A DNA stretch of 64,000 bases from Nectonema munidae (GCA_030549495.1 JAUIRK010000065.1:72001-136000), one strand, 5' to 3'. Numbered from the stretch's first letter, positions 12,007-24,924 are shown. Made by a program: numbers and translations. The notes: generated from the sequence alone by a model not told the origin.

Positions 12007-12333
12007 ATATCAAAGAATCGAAAAATATTCTTTAAAAAATCAAAAATATCAAACTTTCTGTTCATATTTTGCTACCTCATACGATGTTACAAAAGTTATT
12101 ACCTATACTTTGCAATTTGCACGATTTTAAATATTATATTTGTCGAATAATCAAAGAATCGAAAAATGTTCAAATCAAAAAATATTTATTCTTTTTAAAT
12201 ATATCGTTGGCTCCCCTTACTTTTAAAATTGAAAGATAAACCTAGTCTTTAATAATTAATTTTTATCAAATTATGAACATACGAAACTAAAAGTAAGGGG
12301 AGCCAACGATATATTTAAAAAGAATAAATATTT
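11824..12333 (+). repeat. Dispersed foldback repeat, copy A
   Basis: Contains a ~46-bp perfect inverted repeat (arms about 12180-12225 and 12288-12333, loop 62 bp) with core TCGTTGGCTCCCCTTAC. The same hairpin plus about 250 bp of adjoining sequence (GCTAGATGTAAGATTTGATA) occurs in inverse orientation at 56164-56600. No coding capacity. It resembles a foldback or MITE-like element. Confidence 0.85.
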
Positions 12334-12341
12334 TGTTTTAC

Positions 12342-12706
12342 AGAACGATTGCGCACGATTAATCTCTGGAAAAAAAAGACATGAAAGTGTTTCCGAAGTT
12401 CTTGTTGATTTACATTGGCTAAATCTTGAAAAGAGAATAGTTTTTAAAATTATGACATTACTATATAATTATTATAAATACCAAAAACCAATTGTTCTTG
12501 CTTTTCCTGCTGAAATTAAAAGTACCAATTTTAGTCTCCCAACCTCACAAAAAGTAACCTCACTCTACAATGCATACAAACTATGGAACTTGATGCCTTG
12601 TTTCCTGAAAGAATGCGAAAACCTACCGAATTTCAAAAAAAAATTAAAAACCTATCTTTTTCAAAGCTATGATGAACTTATGTCTTCTCTAAATATATAT
12701 CTTTGA
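12342..12706 (+). pseudogene. 3' end of a CR1/L2-group LINE
   Basis: One open frame reads QNDCARLISGKK, LVDLHWLNLEKRI, FKIMTLLYNYYKY, YKLWNLMPCFL and FKKKLKTYLF. This is the characteristic C-terminal region of reverse-transcriptase ORFs of the CR1/L2 group (HWLPV, KLWNSLP and FKK-LKTYLF positions). The reverse transcriptase itself is missing: the fragment begins abruptly next to the foldback repeat. A short 3' untranslated part (12707-12790) leads directly into the giant (TCA)n array. Confidence 0.8.
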
Positions 12707-12789
12707 GATTATAATCTTTTCTTCCGCGTGACTGTACCTATACTTACTTTCATGTATTGTAGTTGCGCGTTAAATAAAACTTTCCTTCC

Positions 12790-13734
<945 letters not shown>

Positions 13735-14099
13735 GCTGAGAGAAATGAGAAATGCAGAAAAAAACAAGATTTGCATTTAAAAGATAAGATTTAGAAAAGT
13801 TTATAGAAGAATATAATAAACAATTAACTTGATTATGAAAGAATTTATTCTCTACAACGAAATAAAAATAGAGTTAATTTACAATACTATAAAAAACATT
13901 GGAACACGGTTCCCAGACGATAAAAAGCATTTGGAATGAAATCCCTAGGGCCCAGTTTTTAAAAGTAAGTTGTACAAAAAAGTATTTAAATCAAATAAAA
14001 TTTTGTATAGCCAGTTTACTTGAGACAAAAAATGTGTTCGGTGAATAAGTGACTAGCTCTCTAAATCTAAGGTTATGTATATAAAGTTGTATTAAAATC

Positions 14100-14326
14100 A
14101 GATTTAGTATATAGTGGTCAAAGTTGGGCATTGAAAGAAGCCAAGAAAAGTAGATTAAATAAACTACAAAAGAGCAGATTTGGACATATAAATAGGAGAT
14201 TAGAGATAGAATTTGGGTAAGGGTAGACCAAAAATAACCTGGAAAGAAGTAGGTGAGAAAGATATGAGAAAAATAGGGAAAATTGAACAAATATTTATTC
14301 ATAGTTGTAAAACTCTAACAGGCTAA
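14100..14326 (+). pseudogene. C-terminal LINE fragment, RTE/related clade
   Basis: Two frames separated by a shift read YSGQSWALKEAKKSRLNKLQ and GRPKITWKEVGEKDMRKIG, ending with a stop at 14324-14326. The pattern Y-G-S-W followed by GRPK-W-E-V-KD is typical of the C-terminus of RTE-like and related LINE reverse transcriptases. A gap of about 50 residues between the two motifs is deleted. A short TTA repeat at 14366 may be the remnant of a 3' tail. Evidence is motif-level only. Confidence 0.5.
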
Positions 14327-15484
14327 ACCCTAGGTTGCAGGGAAAATAGCAGTAAAACCGATTATTATTATTTTGAACATGGAAAAAGACAGGTATGTGC
14401 AGTGGTGTTAACAGTAGAGCCGCTCCCTCCTTCATAAAGTGAAGTATTAATCTTTTATATTCGTTTACCTCCCAGTTTACTTAAATAGTTATTTTCGTAA
14501 ACAGAAATACAAAAGTGTAATACGAATTTTCTTTTAAATTCATTAATTAAAACGATTTAGTTATTAAGACTACTCTAACTAAACAGAGCACTTAGTCGCT
14601 TCTTACTTTGAGTATTGTTCCTTAGTTTGTTCATCGCTTCATGTACTAAGTAAAGAGAAAGCTTGAAGCAGGGGACGAACTTTTTTTTATAATTTTCAAA
14701 ATTTATTATAAAAGATTCCACTTTCAGCTTCTAATCGCATCATAACTGCGGATAACAGCAGGGATATTATAAAGTCAATTTACCTTGTTTGGAATTGTGA
14801 TCGCATCACTAGCACTAGCCCCTTATATTACCACATAGTTGTAAAAAAGTGTCTATGAAATATACCACTGTTGCAAAAACGCAACGCAAAATTTTAAACT
14901 GTTTTTTTACTAAAAATAGTTTCATCTAGTTTTTTTTATCATAGAATTTATATTTTAAAAATAAAAGTGATGACTGTGCTACTTCATTTCAATTATTTTA
15001 TTCTGAACAATTGAAAAACTTCAATGGTAAATACTTTATATCAAACATTGAAAAGATAGATTTTTTTTCTTTAAGAATAAATTGATAATAGTATTTTTCA
15101 TCTCCAAATCAATTTTTATTTTTTGATTTGAGTCTTAACTTTCAAAAAGTTCCAACTCCAAACCTTATTCTTCAATGTTTCCGTGTCAACTGTTGCGTAT
15201 TCGCAACACTGGGGATGTTTTGTCTACAAAACAGTGTTTCAAATATTTCTATAATTTTAAAAAACCCCCATTTTTTTTTTATATCCCCCTTTCCCTTAAA
15301 ATTTTTTTGGATGTATGTTATGTTTTTTTTTTGTTTTTTTTTTTTTTTTTTTTAAATTATATGAGTATGGAATGTCATATGTTGGTTTTTTTTTATTGAT
15401 GTGTTTTTTTTTTATTATATTTTTATAAAAAAAAAAAAAAATTTATTTTTAAATTTTAAAAAAAAAAAATTTATTAAAAATATT
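14327..15484. other. Non-coding, poly-T rich; two GTTGC palindromes
   Basis: No gene seen. Long T runs lie at 15330-15420. GTTGC-N6-GCAAC palindromes occur at 14870-14885 and 15192-15207, with related copies at 16404-16419 and 16554-16569. Together they bracket the piggyBac relic. Confidence 0.5.
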
Positions 15485-15991
15485 TTTTAATGTTAAAGTT
15501 GAAATGGTTTCAAAAATCTCTGTAGTTTCATAGAAGGACAATGCAATAGTTAATGTTGCCTCTAATGTAACAAGTGTTTTTCCAATGAAAAAGGCTAAAA
15601 GATCTTTATACAAGACGTGTAATTCGATTGAAAAAATGGCATTTTCCATTAGTTGTTTTTATGATGCAAGCTTTTTTGTACAACGCATATATATATTGTA
15701 CAAAATGAACCGTAATATACTTTTGTGGAGTTTATAAGACAAGTTGTGATGGAAAATTTACAAAAATATGGGCAAGAAAAAAATACTAGAAAGTTTGGAG
15801 GTAAACAGGCATCAAAAAGAGTGTCAGAAGAAGTGAGGTATGACAATATTGGTCATATTGTAAAGAAAAAAGTACAAGATGTGCTGAGTGTAAATCTCAA
15901 ACGTGTTTTATTTGTTCAAAATGTGACGTTGCTCTACATGTCAATTGCTTTGACATCTTTCATAAAAAATGATTTTTATTATAAAAAAATT
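15485..15991 (+). pseudogene. piggyBac transposase, C-terminal relic
   Basis: Frameshifted plus-strand blocks read DNAIVNVASNVTSVFPMKKA, YILYKMNRNIL, FIRQVVMENLQKYGQ and finally RCAECKSQTCFICSKCDVAL, then HVNCFDIFHKK and a stop at 15989-15991. This is the end of a piggyBac-like transposase: the strand segment after the second catalytic Asp, the helical C-terminal part, and the Cys-rich zinc-binding tail (CxxC...CxxC...H-C...H). The catalytic Asp residues are not recognisable and the N-terminal half is missing. Two frame changes occur near 15730 and 15860. Confidence 0.85.
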
Positions 15992-16644
15992 AAAAATTTA
16001 CTACAAAATAAAAAGTTAAACAAAAATAAGATGACTTTTGGTCATTTTTAAAGTTATCATTTTATTTTTCAATTATAAAATGATCTATATTCATGATTTT
16101 TCAATCTCACAATTTTAACTTTTTCATAGTAATTTTTGACATTACTAACGCTTTTTAGATAGAAATTTTTAGATTCAGGTAATTTTTTACTATTCAATTG
16201 TTTCTCATGATTAAAATTTATTAACAATATTATTTATCAAATGTTACCTAGTTTAAATTAATAAAAAATATAATATCCTAAAAAAGTTTTTTTGTTATGC
16301 AACCAATACAAAACTAAACTAAAAGCTTTATTTTTTAAATTTAACTTGTTCTTAGTTAAAAACTAATTTAAATTGAATGTATGTTCTGACATTAAGTACG
16401 AGTGTTGCATTTGCGCAACGCTCTCTTTATTTTTGTCGAATATAAATGGTATTTGTTTTAGATTGAAAAGTCAAAGAATGGTAAATTGTCAACTTATTTA
16501 CGTAAATTTTTTTTGAAAACTTCATTTTATAAATAGTGGATTTTTAAGATGTTATTGCGCATATGCAACAGACAAGAGAACAAAATCATTCATATATGAT
16601 GTGAAAGCAAAAAAAATTGATAATTATTCTTCTATTTCTTCTCT

Positions 16645-16805
16645 AATCACCTGAATAACGCCTTGGGCAAGAACAAATTCTTCACATGATCGTGAAGACA
16701 AATAATTTGAAGATTTAAAACTTCCCATAAACTCATCATGCATTTCTTTGAACGTATGATTTATAGCTATCATGCGCTTGATAAATTCATCAAATTTACC
16801 ACAGT
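16645..16805 (-). other. Candidate terminal exon, unidentified
   Basis: A minus-strand open frame of about 53 codons starts after a possible acceptor (TTCATAG) at 16806. It reads NCGKFDEFIKRMIAINHTF at its start and FVLAQGVIQVIREEIEE before its stop. The composition looks like an ordinary helical protein. I do not recognise the family, and no convincing upstream exon was found, so this may be a pseudogene piece or chance. Confidence 0.25.
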
Positions 16806-17937
16806 TCTATGAATTTCCATTATGCCAGAGATAGAAAATTTCAAATTCAGAAAATTTTCCTATAATTAATGACAAAAATAGACTGGCAAACACTATCTAA
16901 AATTGAGTGAATAGAACAGGTTATTTTCAGATTTGTTTGAGACTTTTTCATTAGGACATGGAGAGACAGCGATCACTAGAGCGGTTAAAAGTCAAATCAA
17001 AATTTCAAAAAAAAATTCCTAATAAAAGAAGATATTAGAGATATTTTCTAAGACTTACTTTATTTCGCTGTTTTCAATTTTTTTAGGCCAATAAAATCAA
17101 AAAAAATTTTTATTCGGTCAAAAAAAATTAAAATTTACTGAAACATAATAATTTGTTTTATTTCCTAACTTTAAATAATTCCATTCTTGTTTATGACCAT
17201 CTGCGCTTTTTGTTTTTTTAACTGTTTTTCCTTATCCTCTTTGTTTTGATCCCTTATCATACAAGCTAATGTTAATAAAAATTTTTGACTTGAATTTTTT
17301 TTAAAGACGCTCAAAAAAACTTGCCAAAATCCATAAAGACAAACTCGCACTTCTCAAATTTTATTAGATAAACTTTCATAAACAGAAATTTCATTTCATA
17401 ATCTATTATATTTTTTAAAAAGTAATGTAATGAAAAATTTTTTCATACGCTTTTTTATACATTTTTTTTGAGACAGAAAGATTACTTTCATCTACTTTTA
17501 TTATGATATGCTAGAAATAAAGTGAGCAATCAAATAGTTTATAGAAAATTGATTTCTAAAATTAGTTCGAAACCTATAAAAATTTTGATGTTTTGGAGTT
17601 GAATTTTTATTATTTGTATAATGCATTTTTATGCTTTTGAGTAATATCCAATTTCTTCTTTCTTTTGTGCAATTTTCTGTCTAGGTTGAAAAAACAAGAC
17701 TTACGATTAAAGTGTTTTTTCATTGTTTATTGATATACGGAGAGGGAGTCATTAAAATTGAAGAAGTCGGAGTGTGAGTTTTTGATTTAAATTTTGACTC
17801 CACAGCAAAGCATTCAACTTTTTTTAAATTTACTTCAATTCATCTTTAAAAACTAATATTCTAAATAATTATTATTATCTGACTTTTTTGGTTTTTATTC
17901 AGAGCAAACAAGTTAAATAACTTTTTAAAAAGTAAAA
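16806..17937. other. Non-coding stretch with a hAT-like end
   Basis: AT-rich, no exon seen. At 17741-17812 the sequence has spaced GGAGTC/GTCGGAG motifs ending in GACTCCACAGC, resembling a terminal segment of a hAT-type repeat. It lies 126 bp upstream of the hAT coding relic. Confidence 0.4.
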
Positions 17938-18999
17938 TGCCAAAAAGTTCAAAAGCAAAGGTACACGCATTTATTATTGCATATCCTAATGAATTTACTG
18001 TTTATTTAAACGGTAGTTTGTATTGTAAGCTCTGCATAATCAATTTAAAAATTTAAAAAGTTATTTTTTGTGGAAAGTCATCAAAATGGGAATAAAAAAA
18101 TCTGTTTCACTAAATCAAAGTTTGGATAATCTCTTCATGGAAACTTCAAACAAAAACTTTTCAAAAATGATAGTCAAGTCATTTTTTGAAGCTAACATCC
18201 CACTACATAAATTTTGTCAGCAAAGCATCGTTAACTTATTTTCTAGTATGGGATTTTCGTTACTTTCTATTTCTCAGAGTCGGAAAATGGTGGATGATAT
18301 GGCAGTTGAAAAAATTGAAGAAATTAAAATTTTTGATAAAACTGAGATAGCATCAAAATATTTTTTGCAATATTTTAATTGGTGATATAGAGGTTCCTCA
18401 AAAAAGTTAGTTGGCTCAATGTATTGCCTTGAAACAGCATGCCAACTCCCAAAAAAATCATTCAAATAATAGATGATGTTATAAAAGAGTTTGAAGTTAA
18501 AAGAGAAAACTTCTGTTTATTCATATCAGATGCGGCTTCTGAAGCAAAAATATTTAAGTTGCTATATGGAAATCTCTTTCATATCACCTGTTTCGCTCAT
18601 TTAATGCACAACTGTAGCATGAAATTTAAGGTATTTTACAAGGAAGTAAAAAAAAGTGAAAATGCTGACCGTGAAAAATAAAAGCTGTTTAAAGATATTG
18701 GCAGTCCACCATGTTCGATCGTAACTAGATGGTCATTGGTTGAAAGCGGCCATCTATTACAGCGATAATTTACCCGAAGTCAAAAAAGTATTGAATCTAT
18801 TCAAGATAGTGAAGGTTTAATTATTAAAAGAGTTCTTAAAGCACTTGAAAATGAAAACTTAGTGGTACAACTCTACAATATAAAGAAGTGTTATTCTACA
18901 ATATGCGACATAGTTGAAAGAACTTTGTCCACAAATTTTTCTATAAAAAATGCCTATGAAAAGTATGGTAACTTAAATTTTGAAGATTTAAACTATTAA
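17938..18999 (+). pseudogene. hAT-type transposase relic (CGGBP1-like zinc finger)
   Basis: Plus-strand blocks follow the order of a domesticated-like hAT family: a BED-type finger (AYPNEFTVYLNGSLYCKLC, 17970-18035), then SLDNLFMETSNKNFSKMIV, SFFEANIPLHKFC, and FCLFISDAASEAKIFKLLYG. FHITCFAHLMHNCSMKFK and GSPPCSIVTRW follow, and the last block is YSTICDIVERTLS with a stop at 18997-18999. The LLSDAA position, with its catalytic Asp, and the C-H-LLHNC region are preserved. Stops at 18383, 18679 and 18765 and frame changes show the copy is dead. The C-terminal dimerisation part is absent. Confidence 0.8.
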
Positions 19000-20019
19000 A
19001 AAGTACTAATAGAAATTTTTTGCCTACTAATATATTTTATAATAATGCATCATCATAAAGCGTGATTTTTGATCTTTTTTTTCTACCCTTTCCAATGAAT
19101 TAATCATTAAAAAAGTATTGCATTTATTCAAAAATTTTAGTTAAAGTAGGTTTTGAGTTCAAATTGAACTCTTAAAAGATAGGTTAAAATTTTCTCGTAA
19201 AAGTCAAAAATTTCAAGACGATAGATTAAAAAACTTATTTTTAGGACGAAATTTAGTTATATCAATATCAAACAGAGCAATTTTCTTAGTAAACAAAGTT
19301 GTCTATCTTTTATATTTTAAATCAAAAGCAAAGAAAAATGATGGTATACATTGATATTGATTAAAAGTTATGAGGGGTTGTTTCACATCTTTAAACTTCA
19401 TTGTTTTGGTAGGGAGTATCTAAAAATTCTGAGGGGTTATCTCCGCAGTTCAACCTTTTAAGATTTTAGAAGATGTCATTTAATTAATGTTAACTAAATA
19501 TTTTTAAAAGAGAAAATCGAATTACCCAAATTGGTAACCTTTAAAACTTTAATATCTGCCCTTTAAAAATATGTTATGTTGGAGTAATAAATAATAAAAA
19601 AAAGATAAATAAAAAATAAATAATTTCAAACAAAAATGAAACTAAATATAATAAAGTAAGTGAGGTAGGTAGATAGAAAAATATATATAAACACTATCCG
19701 ATTTTGCTTGCTTAATGCTTGAAGATGTTTGAAGTTGCAGTTTTTAGAGGATTGTAGTAATTGGAGAGATAAAGAATCAAGAAATAACCGGAAAGAAATT
19801 GAGCTTAGTTGTTAAGGTATTTAGACAAGAAAAGAGAAGAATTTTGTTGAGTTGATAAGCAAAGGATACAGTGGTTGAAAGTACTATTAGAAAATTATGA
19901 GTGTAGATGGAATAATAACAATATAGTTATTTGTATAAAAAATAATTTTTTTTAATTTTGAGTTAATGTGTTGAAAGAATAGAATTGGTTTATAAATTGG
20001 AGTTTTGAATCTATGTGGA
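19000..20019. other. AT-rich stretch, no gene seen
   Basis: No exon or element recognised. The 19650-19700 TAG/TA-rich run is simple sequence. Confidence 0.4.
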
Positions 20020-20430
20020 AACTTTTTATACTATATTAAGAGGAATCAGATAGGAATAAGTTGGTAGAAATTTTAGGTGGACGATTGAGAGTTTCGATGG
20101 ATAAAGAAACTGGCAGAAGGTGATGCGGTTTTTGGGATCCTTTGCAATTAAATCTGCAAAGATTGCTTTGGGATTTTTTGATACCATAGAAAAGAAGTTA
20201 CAAGGGCATTGACCGGATTGATATCTGATTAGCGATCGTTGTGAGAAGAATTTGATTTTTTTATTAAATATAAAGCACTCGATTTGGGTTATTTATAGGT
20301 TGGAGAATGGAAGAAGATGAGAATTGGATGAATCGTTGCCTGCGTATAGTGTTTGTAATTTACGTACAGGTTTCAAGAGGAAGGAGTTAGGAGAAGTATT
20401 GTATTTTGAAGTAAGTTGATAATAGGATGA
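20020..20430 (-). pseudogene. LINE ORF2 C-terminus (Jockey/I-like), degraded
   Basis: The minus strand carries frameshifted remnants homologous at the DNA level to 29100-29600. RFNCKGSQKPHHLLP and SIETLNRPPKIS match the RFNCNQHETPHHLLP and SVKTLNRPPSNF blocks there. This is the region after the RNase H domain of a Jockey/I-type LINE, where a Cys/His cluster with CPC and HHLL is typical. It has multiple stops. Confidence 0.6.
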
Positions 20431-20689
20431 GTTTAGAAACAAGAGCATAGGTCAAATACGAAATGTGGTATTTGACGTTGTATTTAACGATGTTTTGTGG
20501 GTATTACTAAAACACGAGCAAAAGGTTTTTTCTAGATTTAATATTGTACAAATAATATATATATATAATAGAGAACTTTTTAAATATTTTTACAGTTTTT
20601 ATTCATATAAAAGTATTTTTCATAAAAACCAAAAAGTGCGCACTCGCTCTCTCATTCTATAGAAGTGAGTCACTTTCCGCCTCTTCACC

Positions 20690-21385
20690 ACAAGCCTACC
20701 ACTTAATCATTTCACCACGATATTCGACGCAGAATGTCAAGCACTAATTGAATCGTACGACCACATCACCCAACACATCAAATACTTTATTAAATTTGAA
20801 GCAATGCAATTTTATACCGAGTCTCAAAACCTCGCTCGCGATTTATATCTCAGCAAAAATGCACCATTCATGGTTGCCAAACTATTCTCGAAACTGCAAT
20901 TTCTCTCCACCCACTTTACCATGTTTGTATTTTGGTGCCCTGCCCATTCCAACGTTCATGAAAATATACACTTTGTTTTACTCGCCAAAAGAACCCTCTC
21001 AAAACAGTGCACGACACTTTTGACCTCTTTATACCCCAGCGTTTTTATCCACGAACTCACGCAATACATTAAAAAGCAATGGTAATTGTCAGTTACCCAA
21101 TCGACAAACACTTTTCTATCCTACATAACTGACATAAGCGCCGTTCATCAATCTTGGTCAAAACACAAGTTCATCCCCTCACGATCTCTTATAAGGTGGC
21201 TCTCCGGTCACTGCCCTTGCAAAAATTACCTCTTTCATATCAAACTTTCCGACACTCCGTCCTGCCGTTTCTGCAGCGCAGCTTGTGAATCATCTCATCA
21301 CCAAATTTCATTTGCCCATTTTTTATATCTCATTGCCACGAAAACAGTTGTGTTTCAACTCTCGGTCATTTTCCCAACAATCTGA
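20690..21385 (+). pseudogene. LINE RNase H and C-terminal region (Jockey/I-like)
   Basis: Overlapping frames give an RNase H-like stretch with KLFSKLQFLSTHFTMFVFW followed by CPAHSNVHENIHF and VLLAKR, corresponding to the W-PxHxNxxxNE-AD-LAK signature of LINE RNase H. After a stop at 21083 it continues as SRSLIRWLSGHCPCKNYLF and CRFCSAACESSHHQI, a C-terminal Cys/His cluster. It is the 3' part of a non-LTR retrotransposon of the Jockey/I type. The reverse transcriptase is not present upstream. The region is noticeably richer in C than its surroundings. Confidence 0.75.
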
Positions 21386-21984
21386 ATGAACTACTAACAC
21401 ATCCGACACTATTAATTTCTCTCTCGATGCTTTTACGAACCATTGAACCCATCCTATATCTTCACTCACCGCCTACCTGATAGCTTTCTTCCTCCCCTTT
21501 TTCTCTCTATTTCTTTTATTTTAGACTCCCTTTAAAACCTGCATAAACATAAAGACTGCCTCTATTCCCTATCAAGCATCTTGCAAGCATATCAATTCAG
21601 TTCTTGGAAAGTGCTTTGACATCTCCACCTACCTAATATTTTTTTATACACAATTTACAACTCCAAACCTTTTTTGAATTTAAATATTTTTTCCATCTTA
21701 CTGATTTTATTATGGCTAAGTTATAAATAGCAAAATTAATAAATATATGAGGTAGATTAAAGGATTAATAGCAAAGTAGAATTTTTTCACTTAAGTAAAC
21801 ATCCTTCAGCAAGTTTTCGGCTCTCATATATTTTAAGATTTCAAGAAGACTTCAATTATATTAATTTTTTTTGTCTTATTTCGCTTACATTTAAATTTAT
21901 GAATGCAGGTTTATAATAAAATATATTAGCTATACTATTTTATAAATAATTTTTTATACTATACTTATAGGGTTACGGTTAGGC
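21386..21984. other. LINE 3' flank and AT-rich spacer
   Basis: 21386-21670 keeps the C-rich composition of the preceding LINE and may be its degraded 3' end. The rest is AT-rich with no feature seen. Confidence 0.35.
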
Positions 21985-23410
21985 TTAAAATACGTCCACC
22001 TCAAAATGCAACGCATATCTACCAAACTGCCGCCACCCTGGGCATTCTCATCATCTTGTACCCTACTAAACGATAATAGCAAAATTGCTTGCATAAATTG
22101 TCAGCAACCACACCTTGCAACATCTAAACTCTGTAGCGTTTACATAAACCACAATCTAATCATATCTCAACAGAGCCTAATTTTATCTAACTACTCATGC
22201 TAACTATTTTACACACAAATCAAATCACTCAAAAACTGCTTGCGACAACCTTCACAACATCTTACACTCACACACGTATGATCAATAAACGAAAATTCCA
22301 CACCAAACAGCGGACTACATACATACTCCTACACATACCCCCGCTAACAGAATTCACTCAGCATGAATATTTATAAAACGATCAATTACTAATACACACT
22401 ATATCAATACCCTAGTTCAAACTACTTCTTCACACTTATTTCCTCAAACTCCTACTCTTCTGCTCTCTCTACTCCCAACCTTCCTTAAACCACCCGATAC
22501 CTACCCTCAATCACTTACACAAATCAAACATAACATAGACAACAACCACCACAAAGTCATATCGACCGACTTAAATGCTAGATCCTACCTCTGGGACATA
22601 AAATCAAATACATGAGGCTCACTCACACTCGAATTTCTAGCATCTCACAATCTAACAACAGCCGACATCGATAAATCCCCAACCTTTAGACGCCTGCAGC
22701 TAAACAACACATATCAATCGCACAACGATTTAACCATCATTTCCAACCAAATAAGAAGTATGATTCAAAATTGCGCATCTCAGACATCCCAACCGCCTCC
22801 GTCCACGCATGCATAACCTTTCAAATCGAGCTCAGTACTAAACTCTCAAAAATTCCAAATCCTAATTATGGCAAACAAATATTCTGGACAGCATTCCTTC
22901 ACAATCTTATATCCAAGCTAGACAACATCACCCTGACCACAGATACAACAATTAATCTAGAAATATGTGCACTTCAACCTAACAAATTCATCACAGCGAG
23001 CATTCACGCCGCAACTCCTACAAACCAGCTTCCTAAAGAATAACATGCTCATTTTGGAACCATAACTTAAACAATAATTACGCAAATCTCTAAAAAAAAA
23101 TCTAGGAAACTCTCACAGTTACATCCAACATTAATTTTTTTTCAAAACTCAATATCAGTTAGAAATCAAAAAAGCTAAAAAATAAATAAATCTGGAAACA
23201 TTTTTGCAATCAAACTCCAACAAACCCATGGTCCATCATCAACAAACTTACACACAAAAAGCATACAGCATCACTCTCCAAACATTCCATGAAAACAAAA
23301 TCTTCAGCAGCCTTGACTTTATCTCCATTAAATATGTGAAAAAAAGCCTACCTCATTCTACACCCTTATCTCCTCAACATTTTCAACGCCTAAAAAAATT
23401 TTTGAAGTCA
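21985..23410 (+). pseudogene. LINE ORF1 tail, endonuclease and linker (Jockey/I-like)
   Basis: At 22006-22200 the frame RISTKLPPPWAFSSS leads into a zinc-knuckle-like CINCQQPHLATSKLCSVY, the end of a gag-like ORF1. At 22490-22760 the endonuclease reads VISTDLNARSYLWD, LEFLASHNL, SPTFRR and HNDLTIIS, which are the GDFNAHS, T-F and D-T positions of apurinic-type LINE endonucleases. At 22771-23043 the segment after the endonuclease (FWTAFLHNL and FITASIHAATPTNQLPKE) is still open, and a linker follows to 23410. Reverse transcriptase should come next but is interrupted by minus-strand LINE and hAT sequence. Confidence 0.75.
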
Positions 23411-23582
23411 TAACCCGAATATATAGTGTACATTTAGGTGTATGCTTTGAATGATATGCACAATTTGTTATTCACATGAAGTAGCTAAATAATACATAAA
23501 ATACTAAACAACATACAAACTGAATATTTACTAAACATGAGGAAATATATACGGTTTTTGAGGTATCTACAGCTCAAAAAAA

Positions 23583-23804
23583 TTATATTCGAAAATGATA
23601 GTCAGAATTAAAAAGAACAGATAGAACTTTTTTTTTTAATTTATACAAACTTGAAAAATCTAGAGAATATAGATGTTTATTAATAAAGTTTGTGCACCTA
23701 AGTTTCAACTTTGTTAGAAGACTTTTATGAGAGGAGTAAAAATAATGAAACTTATCACAGGATCTTTTATTATAAGCAGAGCGAGTAAAAGTCAATAAAG
23801 TCAA
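23583..23804 (-). pseudogene. 3' end of minus-strand LINE A
   Basis: A minus-strand frame reads FTRSAYNKRSCDKFHYFYSS and LYKLKKKVLSVLF, resembling the TRS...FK-LK C-terminal end of CR1/L2-type LINE ORF2. It is read as the distal part of the LINE whose reverse transcriptase is at 26880-28110. The link is inferred from orientation and order. Confidence 0.4.
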
Positions 23805-23939
23805 CTTTTATTTCCGTTTCGCAAAAACTCTTTGAAGATCTTTATTTGTTTAGTCTAAAAAATTTTGAACTAATTTCAAATTTTTAAGTCAATCAAAGTC
23901 AATTTTTCGAGTTAAGGTCAATTTTTATATTTAACACTT

Positions 23940-24870
23940 TTTGATTCAATGTGCCTAAAATTGTTATTAGCGATACATGCAAGATTTCTTCTTTATATCA
24001 ACACTTCCACAATAGTTGGGCTTTTTTTCATCTAATAAAAGGTTTTACTGTAAAGTTTGCGTGACTGAGGTTAAACATGAAGAAGTTTTTTGTAAGACAA
24101 ATTTTTTTTGTTGACAAACGCGGTTACATACGATATATCCGCTGCAGAAGTTATGGAATTTTATTCCCAAACTTTTTAATCATTGCATGTTTTTCACATC
24201 TTTTACACAAATTTACATTAAAAATTAAGTTATCCTGCAAAATTATAGATTACCGGCATTAAATCATTCAAAATTAGTAATAGAAAAAGACGTTCTCTTT
24301 TCAAACCTATCGGCAACACTTCAGTTCCAATTGTAACGAAATTGACAAATTGGTTGCAAGCAGCAAAATATTTTCATTAAAATCTTACAGCAATGAAAAA
24401 ATTAATGGTGAAGATGATGGAATTTTATTGCCAAATATCAAGAAATTGTTAAAAAAAGAAGATCTGTGTCAAAACTTGCTAACAATAATAATTATTAGAT
24501 TATTCTCTAATTATAATTAGAGAATATTCACGATTCATTGTTTTAGTCGGAAAAAGTCAACATAGAGACTTTTTCAGTCGAAGATGCCTTTTCTTGTTTC
24601 AACATTATTTCATTTAAGACGAATGTCGCGTTGAAAGTTATCTTGAAAATAGATTCAAATAAAATGAAATCAATAAAATCATGAATATGGAAAACTCTCA
24701 AATCTCTCGCAGTACTTATCCCAAATTACAAAATTGTCAAGTTTTAACTTTAGAAGTAGAAAGATCTTTTTCTAAACTGAAAAAACTGCTAGAAAATGAT
24801 CACATATTAAATCAGAAAATGTCATTAATTATATGTTGTTGTATTACAAAGTCATTATGGATTCTTTGAA
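23940..24870 (+). pseudogene. hAT relic A, inserted in LINE A
   Basis: Plus-strand blocks of the same CGGBP1-like hAT family as 17938-18999. They are a zinc-finger remnant with RFYCKVCVTEVKHE (24040-24085), a block with YGILFPNFLIIACFSHLLHK and FTLKIK (24150-24230), and a C-terminal block with LTLEVERSFSKLKKLLENDH (24740-24810) that matches the hAT dimerisation region. The central catalytic parts are deleted. The relic separates two minus-strand LINE fragments. Flanking direct similarity (GAGTAAAAGTCAAT at 23784 and 24941) may mark the insertion. Confidence 0.65.
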
Positions 24871-24924
24871 ATAATTTTCAATACTTTCTCTAAAGTGTTC
24901 ATAGTTGTTCAATTCAATGAAACT

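Noticed and set aside
15128-15399. Open frames ending in poly-Phe
   Set aside because: They read through a poly-T tract.
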